Origin: Streptomyces sp. VRA16 Mangrove soil
GTDB taxonomy: Bacteria; Actinomycetota; Actinomycetes; Streptomycetales; Streptomycetaceae
Assembly (NCBI RefSeq): GCF_017377775.1
Contig: NZ_JAFVLN010000010.1
Coordinates: 62,001-126,000 of the forward strand
Direction of reading: 5' to 3'
DNA length: 64,000 nucleotides
The translations under genes and the position numbers were made by a program. Of the stretch, positions 7,693 to 16,794 are shown one piece after another. The notes under the pieces were generated by a model, which did no database searches, had not been told where the DNA came from, and worked only from the letters and a program-made list of their open reading frames with translations. How positions within the stretch are numbered: position 1 is the stretch's first letter; the number at the start of each line of letters is the position of its first letter.

Positions 7693-9258
7693 TCAGTCCT
7701 GGTCGATGTAGACGCGGTTCACGTCGCCGTTGTTGTCCTTGGAGAAGCGGTCGTCGGTCGCCGCGCTGAGGTCGCCGTTGATGAAGTCGTCCTCGCTGAC
7801 CCAGGTGGTGGTGCCCCACGGGTTGTAGATCTGGAGCATGTCGCCCTCCTGGCCGACGATCATCATGCCGTGGCCGACCCAGTCGCCGTTCTCCTCGCCC
7901 TCGATGTTGATGGGGACGGGCTTGCCCTCGGCGACGGACTCCTCGACGTCGGTGAGGACGTCGCGGCGGTCGTCGGCGCTGTTCATGTCGTGCGACTCGT
8001 AGCTGTCGCCGGTGTGCGGGCTCAGCTCCTTGTCGGAGATCTCGACCTGTCCGTCGGAGTCCATCCCGGAGGGGTGGCGGTCCCACCACCAGCCGCTGTT
8101 GGAGCCGTCACCCTCCTCGTGCATCCGCATCTGCTCGTCGGTGAGCCGCTCGCGGAAGTGCTCGTCGCTGTTGTCCTGGCCGTCGGGGCCGCCGGTCAGC
8201 TCCAGGGCGTAGACGGGGTCGACCATGGCACGGGCGGTGACGGTGGAGGACGGCACGCAGGTGGCGCCGTCCTGGTCCCACAGCTTGCCGCCGAAGGTCT
8301 GCTGCTCCTGCCCCGTCGCGGAGTTGGTGGAGACCGGCGCGAGGTGTTCGCGCAGCCAGACCTCGTCCTTGCCGTGGATCTTCCCGCCGAACTCGGCGAC
8401 CTCGTCGACCGAGTACCCGGAGGCGAGCGCCTTCATCAGGTACGCCTTCTCCTGCGGGGTGGCGGCGTCGGCGAGGAGCTTCTCCATGCGGGCCCGGTCG
8501 GCGGGCGTCATGTTCTCCATGGCACGGCCCGAGCGCTCCAGGTCGTTGGCGCTGAGGATCTCGTTCAGTTCGGGGTCGCCGCCGACGTTGGCGGTGTCGG
8601 CCAGCGCGATCCGGTCCACCGCGGAGAGTTCGTCGGTGCCCATCTTTCCGGCACGGGCCTCGGACGCGTACTTGTTGAGGTCGCGGGCGCACTGGCGGGC
8701 CGCGTCGTCGGCGTCGGAGGCCGCGGTCAGGAGCTCGTCGACGCCGGTGGTGGCGAGGGAGCGGGCGGCCTTGCGGGCGGCCTCCTCGCCGTCGTCCTCG
8801 TGCCAGTCGTCGAAGAAGCCGTCCTTGTCGCCGAGTTGGGCCCGCGCGTCGCGCAGTTTGGTGCGGCCGCCGCTGTCCTTCTTCTGCGCGGCCTCCAGGC
8901 AGTCGGAGAACGTGATGAGCGCGTTGCCGCCGCCGCGCAGTGCCTCGGCCATCTGCTCGGCGGCGCGCGCGGTGGCGTCCACGGCGTCGGAGGCGAGCAC
9001 GCTGGTGTCGCCCGCCCATACGTCGGGCAGGCCCTTGCGGCTGACGGCGTCGGTGCGGTCGTGGACCTTCATCGCGTTGTCGGCCTGGCCGCGGTAGCGC
9101 TTGCCGAGGGATTCGATGAGGACCGGGTCGCCCTCGGGCGGTGCGACACCGAGGGCGTCGTCGATCGCGTCGATCAGGTCGTTCTTGCTGCCGGCTGAGG
9201 AGATCCGGTCGCACAGGCCGTCGAGGCGGGCGCGGCGTGCGGTCGTCGATTCGGTCAC
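7693..9258 (-). CDS. WXG/LXG-like protein with C-terminal papain-like cysteine peptidase domain
   Basis: A 521-residue protein without a signal peptide. The helical N-terminal ~300 residues (VWAGDTSVLASDAVDATARAAEQ and later Ala/Asp-rich helices) resemble the WXG-superfamily export domains of type VII secretion substrates. The C-terminal ~200 residues carry a papain-like triad order: C334 in DGATCVPSSTV, H463 in DWVGHGMMIVG and N479 in LQIYNPWG. Start GTG at 9258, 17 nt after the WXG gene stop. Neighbours are a WXG protein upstream and a chagasin-like lipoprotein downstream. I read it as a type VII-exported cysteine peptidase; substrate and toxicity are not visible. Other Cys-His-Asn folds such as C39-like or bacteriocin-type peptidases are an alternative. 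Confidence 0.75.
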   Translation of the reverse strand: MTESTTARRARLDGLCDRISSAGSKNDLIDAIDDALGVAPPEGDPVLIESLGKRYRGQADNAMKVHDRTDAVSRKGLPDVWAGDTSVLASDAVDATARAAEQMAEALRGGGNALITFSDCLEAAQKKDSGGRTKLRDARAQLGDKDGFFDDWHEDDGEEAARKAARSLATTGVDELLTAASDADDAARQCARDLNKYASEARAGKMGTDELSAVDRIALADTANVGGDPELNEILSANDLERSGRAMENMTPADRARMEKLLADAATPQEKAYLMKALASGYSVDEVAEFGGKIHGKDEVWLREHLAPVSTNSATGQEQQTFGGKLWDQDGATCVPSSTVTARAMVDPVYALELTGGPDGQDNSDEHFRERLTDEQMRMHEEGDGSNSGWWWDRHPSGMDSDGQVEISDKELSPHTGDSYESHDMNSADDRRDVLTDVEESVAEGKPVPINIEGEENGDWVGHGMMIVGQEGDMLQIYNPWGTTTWVSEDDFINGDLSAATDDRFSKDNNGDVNRVYIDQD

Positions 9259-9275
9259 GGCGGTCGCGGCGCCCT

Positions 9276-9824
9276 TCAGTAGTCGGTGAGGGCCGAGGGA
9301 ACCTCGGCGTGGACCGGATCGGTGCTGATCAGCTCGTCGCCGGCGGGCGTCGGGCCGGTGCCGACCGGCGGCTCGCCGATGACGGGGCTGTCGCCGTACA
9401 CCGGGTTCGTGCCGATCGGCGGCGAGCCGATCACGGCACTGCCGCCGTACACCGGATTGGTGCCGTACGCGGACTGCGTACCGACGGCGTTCGTACCGAC
9501 GGCGTTCGTACCGACCGTGACGTTGGACGCGCTGGTCTGCACGAGGCGGTCGGAGCCCCCGTAGGCGCCCTTCGCGGCACGCACCTTGTCGGCCAGTTCG
9601 TGCAGGGCGTCCTCGATGGTGCGGGACTCCGCGGTCCAGGCGGAGGCGTACGCGTTGAAGGCGGGGCCCGCGTCGTCCCCGCCGAGCACCTCCTGCGTGT
9701 AGCAGGGGGTACCGGCGAGCAGCTCGCGGATCGCGCCGGCGTCGTCGCCGGCTCCGTCGAGTTCCTTCGCCTGGCTCGTCATGCCGGAATGCCGGACCTG
9801 GTAGCCGTCGCCCGAGGCGGCCAT
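9276..9824 (-). CDS. WXG100-like protein with repetitive GTN-rich tail
   Basis: 182 residues. The N-terminal ~95 are helical and look like a WXG100/EspC-type domain: HSGMTSQAKELDGAGDDAGAIRELL, a central AYASAWTAESRTIEDAL with Trp, and a second helix ending at about residue 90. The remainder is a low-complexity tail of degenerate units such as GTNAV, GTNPVYG and GSPPIG, encoded by imperfect tandem DNA repeats (about 9395-9530). ATG at 9824 is preceded by GGGGGA. As first gene of the operon it probably acts as export partner or chaperone of the peptidase next to it. No type VII ATPase (EccC) gene is in the window. Confidence 0.75.
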   Translation of the reverse strand: MAASGDGYQVRHSGMTSQAKELDGAGDDAGAIRELLAGTPCYTQEVLGGDDAGPAFNAYASAWTAESRTIEDALHELADKVRAAKGAYGGSDRLVQTSASNVTVGTNAVGTNAVGTQSAYGTNPVYGGSAVIGSPPIGTNPVYGDSPVIGEPPVGTGPTPAGDELISTDPVHAEVPSALTDY

Positions 9825-10002
9825 GGTGTTCCCCCGAATTCGCCCGTGCCCGTCAACTCGCCCGCCCCGCAGGGGCGGACCGGAATGGTAATGATCACTT
9901 AAAGACGTCACGGGCGGCCATGCCGGTTCCGTCTTCACACGAGTACGCACACGGCTGTCACGTCCCGTCCACACCACTGGGGGCGGGACGTCACCGGCGG
10001 CA

Positions 10003-10029
10003 TAAGGTGCTCCAGTGGTCAACCACTGG
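10003..10029 (+). promoter_or_regulatory. -10 box and palindromic operator before the Ser/Thr kinase
   Basis: TAAGGT at 10003-10008 could be a -10 box; a palindrome with perfect 8-bp arms (CCAGTGGT and ACCACTGG, 2-base centre, 10012-10029) sits where transcription would begin. This suggests a repressor site controlling the kinase gene. The same 266-bp region must also hold the promoter of the divergent WXG operon. Confidence 0.4.
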
Positions 10030-10090
10030 TTGACCGGGGGTACGGGGGCCCCGGGCCGAGCGGCCACGGGGCGAAGAGGTGGAGGGGATC

Positions 10091-11779
<1,689 letters not shown>

Positions 11780-11786
11780 ATCGGGG

Positions 11787-12095
11787 GGCGGGCCGGCGGC
11801 CGGTGGGGCTCGCAGGCCCGTCGCTTCGCAACGGTGGGGTGGTGACGGACCCTCCCTTCGTCCGCGACCCGGTGGGCACCTTCTATGGGATTGCATGGTT
11901 GCTGTCCGTGGCTGGTTGCGCGTGGCCTCCGCTTGTCTCGTCGTCGTCGGACGACCGTCGATGGCTGGCTTTCGGGGGTTGCGGAGGTGGGTGGAACGGG
12001 CAGAGGTCCCCGTCATCTCCAGGCCTTCGGACGTACCCGCCGCAGTCGCCGACGGGGCGGGTGCGGCTATGGGAGGGGTGACGGTGGAGAAGGCG
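11787..12095 (+). repeat. Left arm of the 308-bp inverted repeat
   Basis: Matches the reverse complement of 13235-13542 almost base for base. Differences I see: one indel and one C/T near 11851-11860, T/G at 12013, A/T at 12074. It contains no supportable gene, although chance frames run through it. Similarity ends abruptly after GAGAAGGCG. Confidence 0.9.
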
Positions 12096-12255
12096 ACGAG
12101 GGAGGGGGGGTGGCGAGATATCCACAGGCCGGAGCGGGGGTGGTGCGCGTACGGAAGAGTGGTGGGGGCCTCCGAGAGGCGCGGGGTGAGCGGTTTCTAC
12201 ACCGGGCGCGTCAGGCCGGGGCCGCTGGTGGCAGCGTGCGGGTGGGGGTGGCGCT

Positions 12256-13209
12256 TTGGGTGTAGAGAACGCTTGCGGGAGGGGTGAGGGGCGGGTTCCC
12301 TTGCGGGAGTTGGCGCTTGAGGGGGTCCTTTTGCGGTCATGGGCCCTGACGCACGGCTGGAAGCCCCGCACTCTGGAGCGGACCGTCGTACGGGACGGTT
12401 GGCAGCGTCTTTCCCAAGGGACGTGGCTGGCGCCCGGGACACAAGTGGATCTGCGGGTGCGGCTCGTCGCCGAGCAGTGGTCCGCCCCGTTCCTCGTGGT
12501 GAGCCACTCGGCCGCCGCGTGGTTATGGGGAGTCGAAATGCCGTCGTACGAGGCCGAGTTCACCGCCGAGCGGCGGACGCTCGGACGGCCGCGGGCGGGC
12601 GTACGGTGCCTCGCCCTCACCGAGCGGGACATCGCCGTCGTCCGACGGTTGCGGTGCACGACCGTCGACCGAACCCTCGGCGACCTGCTCCGGAGCGCCG
12701 ACCCGGATGCCGCCGTGATGGCCGTCGACTCCGCTCTCACCCGGCGGCGCGTACAAAACTGTCGGCGCGGGCCGCTCACCACACTCGCCCGCGTCACCGC
12801 CGAAGCCTCCCGCAAGGGCCCGCACGGAAGGGCGAGAGCGCTGGCGCTTCTACGGCTCGTCGACCCCCACTCCGGCTCCCCCGCCGAGACCCTTGCCCGG
12901 CTGCGCATACACGAGGCCGGCCTTCACCCCACCTCCCAGGCTCACCTCACCACCCCGGACGGCACATCGGTACGGCCCGATTTCCTCTTCCCCGCCGAAG
13001 GCGTCGCCGTCGAGATCGAGGGCTACGCCTATCACGGCAGCCGCACCGCCCACGCCCGCGACCTCGCCCGCTTCAACGACCTCCAGCTCTGCCCCGAAAT
13101 CCGCCTCGTCCTGCGCTTCACCGCAAACGACGTCCGCGACTCCCCCGAGCGCATGGTGGCCCGCATCCGTCACGCTCTCGCCCAGGCGTCCCTCCCGCGC
13201 CGACGGTGA
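12256..13209 (+). CDS. AbiEi-like / DUF559 (Vsr-type) nuclease-fold protein
   Basis: Up to 317 residues. The N-terminal part has the winged-helix plus beta pattern of AbiEi-type antitoxin-like proteins (HGWKPRTLERTVVRDGWQRLSQGTWLAP, then a SHSAAAWLWG block). The C-terminal part matches DUF559, a very-short-patch-repair/PD-(D/E)XK-type fold: RPDFLFPAEGVAVEIEGYAYH, then ARDLARFNDLQL and RLVLRFTANDV, with Asp and Glu in the usual metal positions. Start codons are all TTG: 12256 or 12301 (preceded by GAGGGG), undecided. Such proteins are common accessory genes in actinobacteria, of unknown role, perhaps abortive infection or nucleic-acid cleavage. It sits alone between inverted repeats. Confidence 0.8.
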   Translation: MGVENACGRGEGRVPLRELALEGVLLRSWALTHGWKPRTLERTVVRDGWQRLSQGTWLAPGTQVDLRVRLVAEQWSAPFLVVSHSAAAWLWGVEMPSYEAEFTAERRTLGRPRAGVRCLALTERDIAVVRRLRCTTVDRTLGDLLRSADPDAAVMAVDSALTRRRVQNCRRGPLTTLARVTAEASRKGPHGRARALALLRLVDPHSGSPAETLARLRIHEAGLHPTSQAHLTTPDGTSVRPDFLFPAEGVAVEIEGYAYHGSRTAHARDLARFNDLQLCPEIRLVLRFTANDVRDSPERMVARIRHALAQASLPRRR

Positions 13210-13234
13210 GGCTTCCTCTCTCCACTCGCCTTGC

Positions 13235-13542
13235 CGCCTTCTCCACCGTCACCCCACCCATAGCCGCACCCGCCCCGTCGGCGACTGCGGCGGGTACGTC
13301 CGAAGGCCTGGAGATGCCGGGGACCTCTGCCCGTTCCACCCACCTCCGCAACCCCCGAAAGCCAGCCATCGACGGTCGTCCGACGACGACGAGACAAGCG
13401 GAGGCCACGCGCAACCAGCCACGGACAGCAACCATGCAATCCCATAGAAGGTGCCCACCGGGTCGCGGACAAAGGGAGGTCCGTCACCACCCCACCGTTG
13501 CGAAGCGACGGGCCTGCGAGCCCCACCGGCCGCCGGCCCGCC
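13235..13542 (-). repeat. Right arm of the 308-bp inverted repeat
   Basis: Reverse complement of 11787-12095 with about 98% identity. It begins 25 bases after the nuclease stop codon and ends 21 bases before the stop codon of the next, oppositely oriented gene. Confidence 0.9.
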
Positions 13543-13563
13543 GCGATCCCACAACGGTCGCGG

Positions 13564-13944
13564 TCAGTTCCGGTCGGCCGCCGTGCACCTCTCGCACCGG
13601 CACGGCGGGTACGCGGCCGAGCGCGCGAGCGGGTCGCCCGCCGAGCCCACCAACACCCGCACTTTCCCCCGGTCGCCGATCACTTCGCCGTCGGCCCGGA
13701 CCCGGTAGACCCGCAGCGTCAACCGGGAGCGGCGGGAAGGCGGCTCGGACTCCCCCTCCCCACCGAGGAGTTCGAGTTCATCGACGAGCGGAGGCGGATA
13801 CAGCGGGGCACACGCCTCGCACGCGTACACGTTGAAGCCGGGTCCGGTCGCGGCATGGACCTCGTGTACGAGGACGGGGGCCTCGGTGGTGCGCTGGCAG
13901 CGGGCGCACATGCGGATCGGGGCGCGGTCACGGCCGTGGTTCAT
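13564..13944 (-). CDS. Small zinc-ribbon-like protein
   Basis: 126 residues, function unknown. Two Cys-x2-Cys pairs in the first third (MCARCQRT and VYACEACAPLY) and a C-terminal CRCERC look like zinc-binding knuckles; the middle is basic and Pro-rich. ATG at 13944 overlaps the stop of a 20-codon ORF (ATGA), which implies translational coupling. A GntR-type regulator is divergently transcribed on the other side. Such pairs recur in Streptomyces accessory regions, but I cannot name a function. Confidence 0.75.
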   Translation of the reverse strand: MNHGRDRAPIRMCARCQRTTEAPVLVHEVHAATGPGFNVYACEACAPLYPPPLVDELELLGGEGESEPPSRRSRLTLRVYRVRADGEVIGDRGKVRVLVGSAGDPLARSAAYPPCRCERCTAADRN

Positions 13945-14003
13945 CGGGCCGCCCCCATCACGATGTCGTGGATCACACTCGGGCCCGCGTAGAGGTCCAG
14001 CAT
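13941..14003 (-). CDS. 20-codon small ORF coupled to the zinc-ribbon gene
   Basis: Encodes MLDLYAGPSVIHDIVMGAAR. A consensus AAGGAG lies 8 nt before the ATG at 14003, the best ribosome binding site in the neighbourhood, and the stop overlaps the ATG of the zinc-ribbon gene by 4 nt. A TATACA box lies about 100 bases upstream (14108-14103, minus strand). It could be a functional micropeptide or a leader that sets translation of the next gene. Confidence 0.55.
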   Translation of the reverse strand: MLDLYAGPSVIHDIVMGAAR

Positions 14004-14152
14004 GTTGGCGCTCCTTTGCAGCGTTGGGCATGCCCCGGGGCGGCCCCATGTGCCGCCGCCGGATTCTCTCCGTACAGCACGGTACTGGGCGCAAAGGCGT
14101 GGTGTATAGCGGTTAGGCACACTCCATAGATCAGTGCAGCTCATGGGTGTCG

Positions 14153-14158
14153 TACATT
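14153..14158 (+). promoter_or_regulatory. -10 box of a leaderless GntR transcript
   Basis: TACATT, 6 nt before the ATG at 14165, fits the leaderless promoter pattern; no ribosome binding site precedes this start. Confidence 0.4.
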
Positions 14159-14164
14159 GTTCGA

Positions 14165-14452
14165 ATGGCAGGAGACTCTGGGCACGATCGGTCGCCGATC
14201 GACCCGATGAAGATCGCGTACGTCTACATGCAGATGGCCGACCACATCGCCGAGCGCATCGCCAAGGGCGAGCTGCGCCCCGGGGCCCGCCTCCCCGGCG
14301 AGCGGGACCTTGCGGCCGAATACGGCGTGGCCCACCTGACCGCCCGCCGCGCCACCAAGGAACTCCGCGAACGGGGCCTCGTCGTCACCCTCCCGTCCAA
14401 GGGCACGTTCATCGCCTACCCCGAGGCCGAAGGCGACGACGACAAGGAGTGA
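14165..14452 (+). CDS. GntR-type winged-helix regulator (DNA-binding domain only)
   Basis: 95 residues consisting of just a GntR N-terminal DNA-binding domain: ADHIAERIAKGELRPGARLPGERDLAAEYGVAHLTARRATKELRERGLVVTLPSKGTFI, followed by a short acidic tail. The usual effector-binding domain (UTRA, FCD) is absent, so it may be a constitutive or multimer-dependent repressor like the YtrA/short GntR type. Start ATG 14165 is supported by the leaderless promoter pattern; a GTG at 14147 is an alternative. It probably controls the divergent small ORF/zinc-ribbon operon and itself. Confidence 0.88.
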   Translation: MAGDSGHDRSPIDPMKIAYVYMQMADHIAERIAKGELRPGARLPGERDLAAEYGVAHLTARRATKELRERGLVVTLPSKGTFIAYPEAEGDDDKE

Positions 14453-14456
14453 CCAG

Positions 14457-15071
14457 TCAGCCCGACTTCGGGAACGACACCTCCACGCGCCGGTTCTTCT
14501 TGCGGCCTTCCTCGCTGCCGTTGTCCGCGATCGGGTAGTCCTCGCTGTAGCCCCTGACCTGGAACGTGACGTCGCCGCCCGCCGCGCCGAGTGCCGCCGT
14601 CAGTTCGTCGTGGACGGCCTCCGCGCGCTTCTTGGAGAGGACCAGGCCGTGCGCGTACGAGCCGAGGTTGTCGGTGAACCCGAACACCCTTACCGTGCCC
14701 GCCTTCTGGGCCTTGATCTCGTCCGCGATCGCCTGGATCCGGGACCTCGCGTCCGGGTTCAGCTTCGCGCTGTCCTTCGGGAAGAGGACCTCGGCCTGCA
14801 ACGCGAAGGTGACCGTCTCGTTGGTGTCCGAGCGCCGCTCGTCGCCGGAGAGGTCCTCCACGACCGACTTGATGTCCAGCACCTTGGCCGGAGCGAGGGT
14901 GGCCCCGTCGGCAAGCTTGAGCCCCGGACTGTTGGCGTCCACCTGCGGAGGCGCGGAGGTGGTGGTGCTGCCGGGCGGCGCGGAGGGTTTGTCGTCGACG
15001 GCGTGGGCGGCCGTGCCGCTCAGGATCAGAACGGTGGCCGTCAGTACGGCGGTTGTCAGGTGGCGGGGCAT
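14457..15071 (-). CDS. Secreted OmpA-family peptidoglycan-binding protein
   Basis: 204 residues with an N-terminal signal peptide ending at AAHA. The C-terminal half is an OmpA-like domain: LFPKDSAKLNPDARSRIQAIADEI, TVRVFGFTDNLGS, LSKKRAEAVHDEL and a basic end NRRVEVSFPKSG, which contact diaminopimelate peptidoglycan in the family. It is the last gene of the pilin operon (1-nt gap to the upstream lipoprotein), so it may anchor the pilus machinery to the wall of this monoderm. The ATG at 15071 lies in the end of the lipoprotein gene, suggesting coupling. Confidence 0.87.
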   Translation of the reverse strand: MPRHLTTAVLTATVLILSGTAAHAVDDKPSAPPGSTTTSAPPQVDANSPGLKLADGATLAPAKVLDIKSVVEDLSGDERRSDTNETVTFALQAEVLFPKDSAKLNPDARSRIQAIADEIKAQKAGTVRVFGFTDNLGSYAHGLVLSKKRAEAVHDELTAALGAAGGDVTFQVRGYSEDYPIADNGSEEGRKKNRRVEVSFPKSG

Positions 15072-15072
15072 G

Positions 15073-15660
15073 TCATTCGCCCTCGGAGATGTCGATGGCA
15101 GCGGGCGGCATCGAGCCCACCTGGAAGGTGACCTTGGTGGTGCCTTCTGGTGGGGCGGGGAACTGGGCGTACCAACTGTCCGTCTCCCCATTGCGCACCC
15201 CGCCGGTGAAGCGGGTGCACAGGCAGCGTCCCTCTGTATCCCGGAGCACGAGGTACTTCTTCTTGCCCGCCTCGTCCACCAGAGCGGCGCCGGCGATGGA
15301 GCCGCCGTTAGACATCAGCTCCTTCTCGTCGCCACGCCAGTCGACGGGCACCCAGCCTTTGCCCGTGCCGTTCGTGACGTTGCCTTGCACGGTGACGAAG
15401 CCGCCCTCGTCCCGCTGGGCCGACGTGACGGACAGTGTGATGCCGTTCTCGCCCTTCACTTCTGCTAGCACTTGACTGCTCGGGCTGGCGGACTGCGACT
15501 CCTGCTTGTCGTTCCCCTTGTCGGCGGACGCCGTACTGGGCGCCTTCTCTGGCTTGTCGCCACCGTCACCTCCACAGCCGCCCGCTGAGAGGACCAGACC
15601 AGTCGTGAACGCCACCGCGGCCAGTGCCCGGCGGGTCGTCGTAGTGCGCCGAAGATTCAT
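15073..15660 (-). CDS. Lipoprotein of unknown function in the pilin operon
   Basis: 195 residues. Signal peptide with a lipobox around LSAGGC (Cys near residue 29), a short Ser/Lys-rich linker, then a beta-rich ~130-residue domain (ITLSVTSAQRDEGGFVTVQGNVTNGTGKGW...) of the DUF4352/Ig-like type seen in many actinobacterial lipoproteins. A Cys pair CLCTRF lies in its middle. It is sandwiched between the TadG-like gene and the OmpA gene on the same strand and so probably serves the pilus at the cell surface. No specific function recognised. Confidence 0.8.
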   Translation of the reverse strand: MNLRRTTTTRRALAAVAFTTGLVLSAGGCGGDGGDKPEKAPSTASADKGNDKQESQSASPSSQVLAEVKGENGITLSVTSAQRDEGGFVTVQGNVTNGTGKGWVPVDWRGDEKELMSNGGSIAGAALVDEAGKKKYLVLRDTEGRCLCTRFTGGVRNGETDSWYAQFPAPPEGTTKVTFQVGSMPPAAIDISEGE

Positions 15661-15681
15661 CGCTACGGCTTCCCCTTCTCG

Positions 15682-16275
15682 TCAGTCGGCCAGGTGAACG
15701 GAGAACAGCGCCGAGGCGTCCGGCAGGTCCCCCGGGTCGAGGTTTTTAGGGTCGATCTCGAACTGGTCGCCTTCACAGGTGAGTTGAACGGGCTTCTTGA
15801 AGTCGGCATCGTCGGGAATCTCGCAGCGCGGCTGAATCACTGCGGTGGCGTGCGCCTTCGCGTGCTTGTTCTCCGTGCCAGGAATGATGGAGTCACCGAC
15901 CGTGTAACGGGTCAGGACCTCTACGCGGTATCCGGGGAAGCCGTCGACCTCAGCAGGATCGGGGCCTGCGACTACATCGGCGTCGTTGTCTGCGGCCAGC
16001 TGCCCGGCCGCCGCCTGCGCATCGGCACCCTCGAACCCCTGCCCGCGGAGCCAGCCGAGCCAGTCGTCACCGTCACCGATGGCCTGGCCCAAGCCGTCCA
16101 TCAACTCGTCACGTGCGGACTGCGCTGCCGCCAACGCGGCCGCGTCCGCAGCAGATTGAGCTCCATTGCGCGCCGAAGCGGCTTGCGCGAAAGCGAAGAA
16201 GGCGAACGCGGCGAAGAGCAGAATTCCGGTCAGCCAGATGTAGATCGGAAGGGTCGATCCCAGATCGCCGCTCAG
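15682..16275 (-). CDS. TadE/TadG-like pilus protein, apparent CTG start
   Basis: About 197 residues. An N-terminal membrane helix (IYIWLTGILLFAAFAFFAFAQAA) is followed by RNGAQSAADAAALAAAQSAR, the hallmark of TadG/TadE-like Flp pilus-assembly proteins, and a secreted C-terminal part with two Cys residues (PRCEIPD, LTCEGD). The helix lies only ~7 codons from the upstream pilin stop and there is no ATG, GTG or TTG in frame before it; a CTG at 16275 overlaps that stop as CTGA. I therefore propose CTG initiation by coupling to the pilin gene; a sequence error would be the alternative. Confidence 0.75.
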   Translation of the reverse strand: MSGDLGSTLPIYIWLTGILLFAAFAFFAFAQAASARNGAQSAADAAALAAAQSARDELMDGLGQAIGDGDDWLGWLRGQGFEGADAQAAAGQLAADNDADVVAGPDPAEVDGFPGYRVEVLTRYTVGDSIIPGTENKHAKAHATAVIQPRCEIPDDADFKKPVQLTCEGDQFEIDPKNLDPGDLPDASALFSVHLAD

Positions 16276-16496
16276 CCGCCGATGACGTTGTTGATGGCAT
16301 CCATGATCGCGCCGGAGATCATGCCGTCGAGGCCCAAGCTGTCGATCGCCACAAAAATCCCCGCAATCAAAATCATCAACCCCGCATACTCCACAAACCC
16401 CGCCCCCGCATCCCGCCGCTCCCCCCGAACCTGCTCCCTCACCGAAACCGTCCACTTGACCCACACCCCGAGCAGCCGATCCCTGGTCCTGGTCAC
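16272..16496 (-). CDS. Flp-type (class IVb) pilin
   Basis: 74 residues. A basic leader ends at G followed by AGFVEYAGLMILIAGIFVAI: after cleavage at the Gly the mature protein would have Glu at +5 and Tyr at +6, the exact Flp-pilin signature, followed by the hydrophobic polymerisation helix. The C-terminus is very short (DGMISGAIMDAINNVIGG), as usual for Flp pilins. GTG at 16496 has GGGGAGA before it. First gene of a four-gene unit with TadG-like, lipoprotein and OmpA-family proteins. A TadV/CpaA prepilin peptidase is not in the window. Confidence 0.88.
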   Translation of the reverse strand: MTRTRDRLLGVWVKWTVSVREQVRGERRDAGAGFVEYAGLMILIAGIFVAIDSLGLDGMISGAIMDAINNVIGG

Positions 16497-16529
16497 GTTC
16501 TCCCCTTCCCCGTACGAGAGCTACGCTCG

Positions 16530-16557
16530 CGCGCGTACCGTACGCAACGTACGCGAC
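16530..16557. promoter_or_regulatory. Repeated GTACG motifs upstream of the pilin operon
   Basis: Between the pilin start and the expansin gene there are about 298 bases without a gene. Within them, about 30-60 bases before the pilin start, the motif CGTACG occurs twice (spacer CAA) next to a further GTACC, forming a nested palindrome. It is a plausible regulator site for the pilin operon; no clean -35/-10 is visible. Confidence 0.3.
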
Positions 16558-16794
16558 CGGCAACCGCTTGTACCCGGATTCGACAATTAACTGCCTTTGC
16601 TTGACCGGATGTTGTCGGTGTCGTGGGCCCGGCATACGCACCCCCCTCCCGCGGTGTTCGCATTCGCCAACGCTGGGCTCCGACCAATGTAGCCAGTCTG
16701 AGGCCGTCGCAGGAGGGGGACAACGTGCCTATTGCGAAGTCGAGTTGATACGGACGGGCGCCCCCTCGCGTGTGGACACCGCGCGGGCCGGGGC

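Larger units (their letters stand above)
11787..13542. mobile_element. Putative element: nuclease gene between ~308-bp inverted repeats
   Basis: Two arms of about 308 bp, in inverse orientation and differing at only about five positions, enclose a ~1.14-kb centre with a single gene of the AbiEi/DUF559 nuclease type. No transposase is visible. The arrangement looks like a compact mobile or amplified cassette, or a recent inverted duplication of flanking DNA. Boundaries are where similarity stops; no clear target-site duplication was found, though GATCG lies outside both ends (11779-11783 and, on the other strand, 13545-13549). Confidence 0.45.

Noticed and set aside
11883..12265. Open frames inside the inverted-repeat arms as small genes
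   Set aside because: No conserved domain, no ribosome binding site; the arms are better explained as non-coding repeat.
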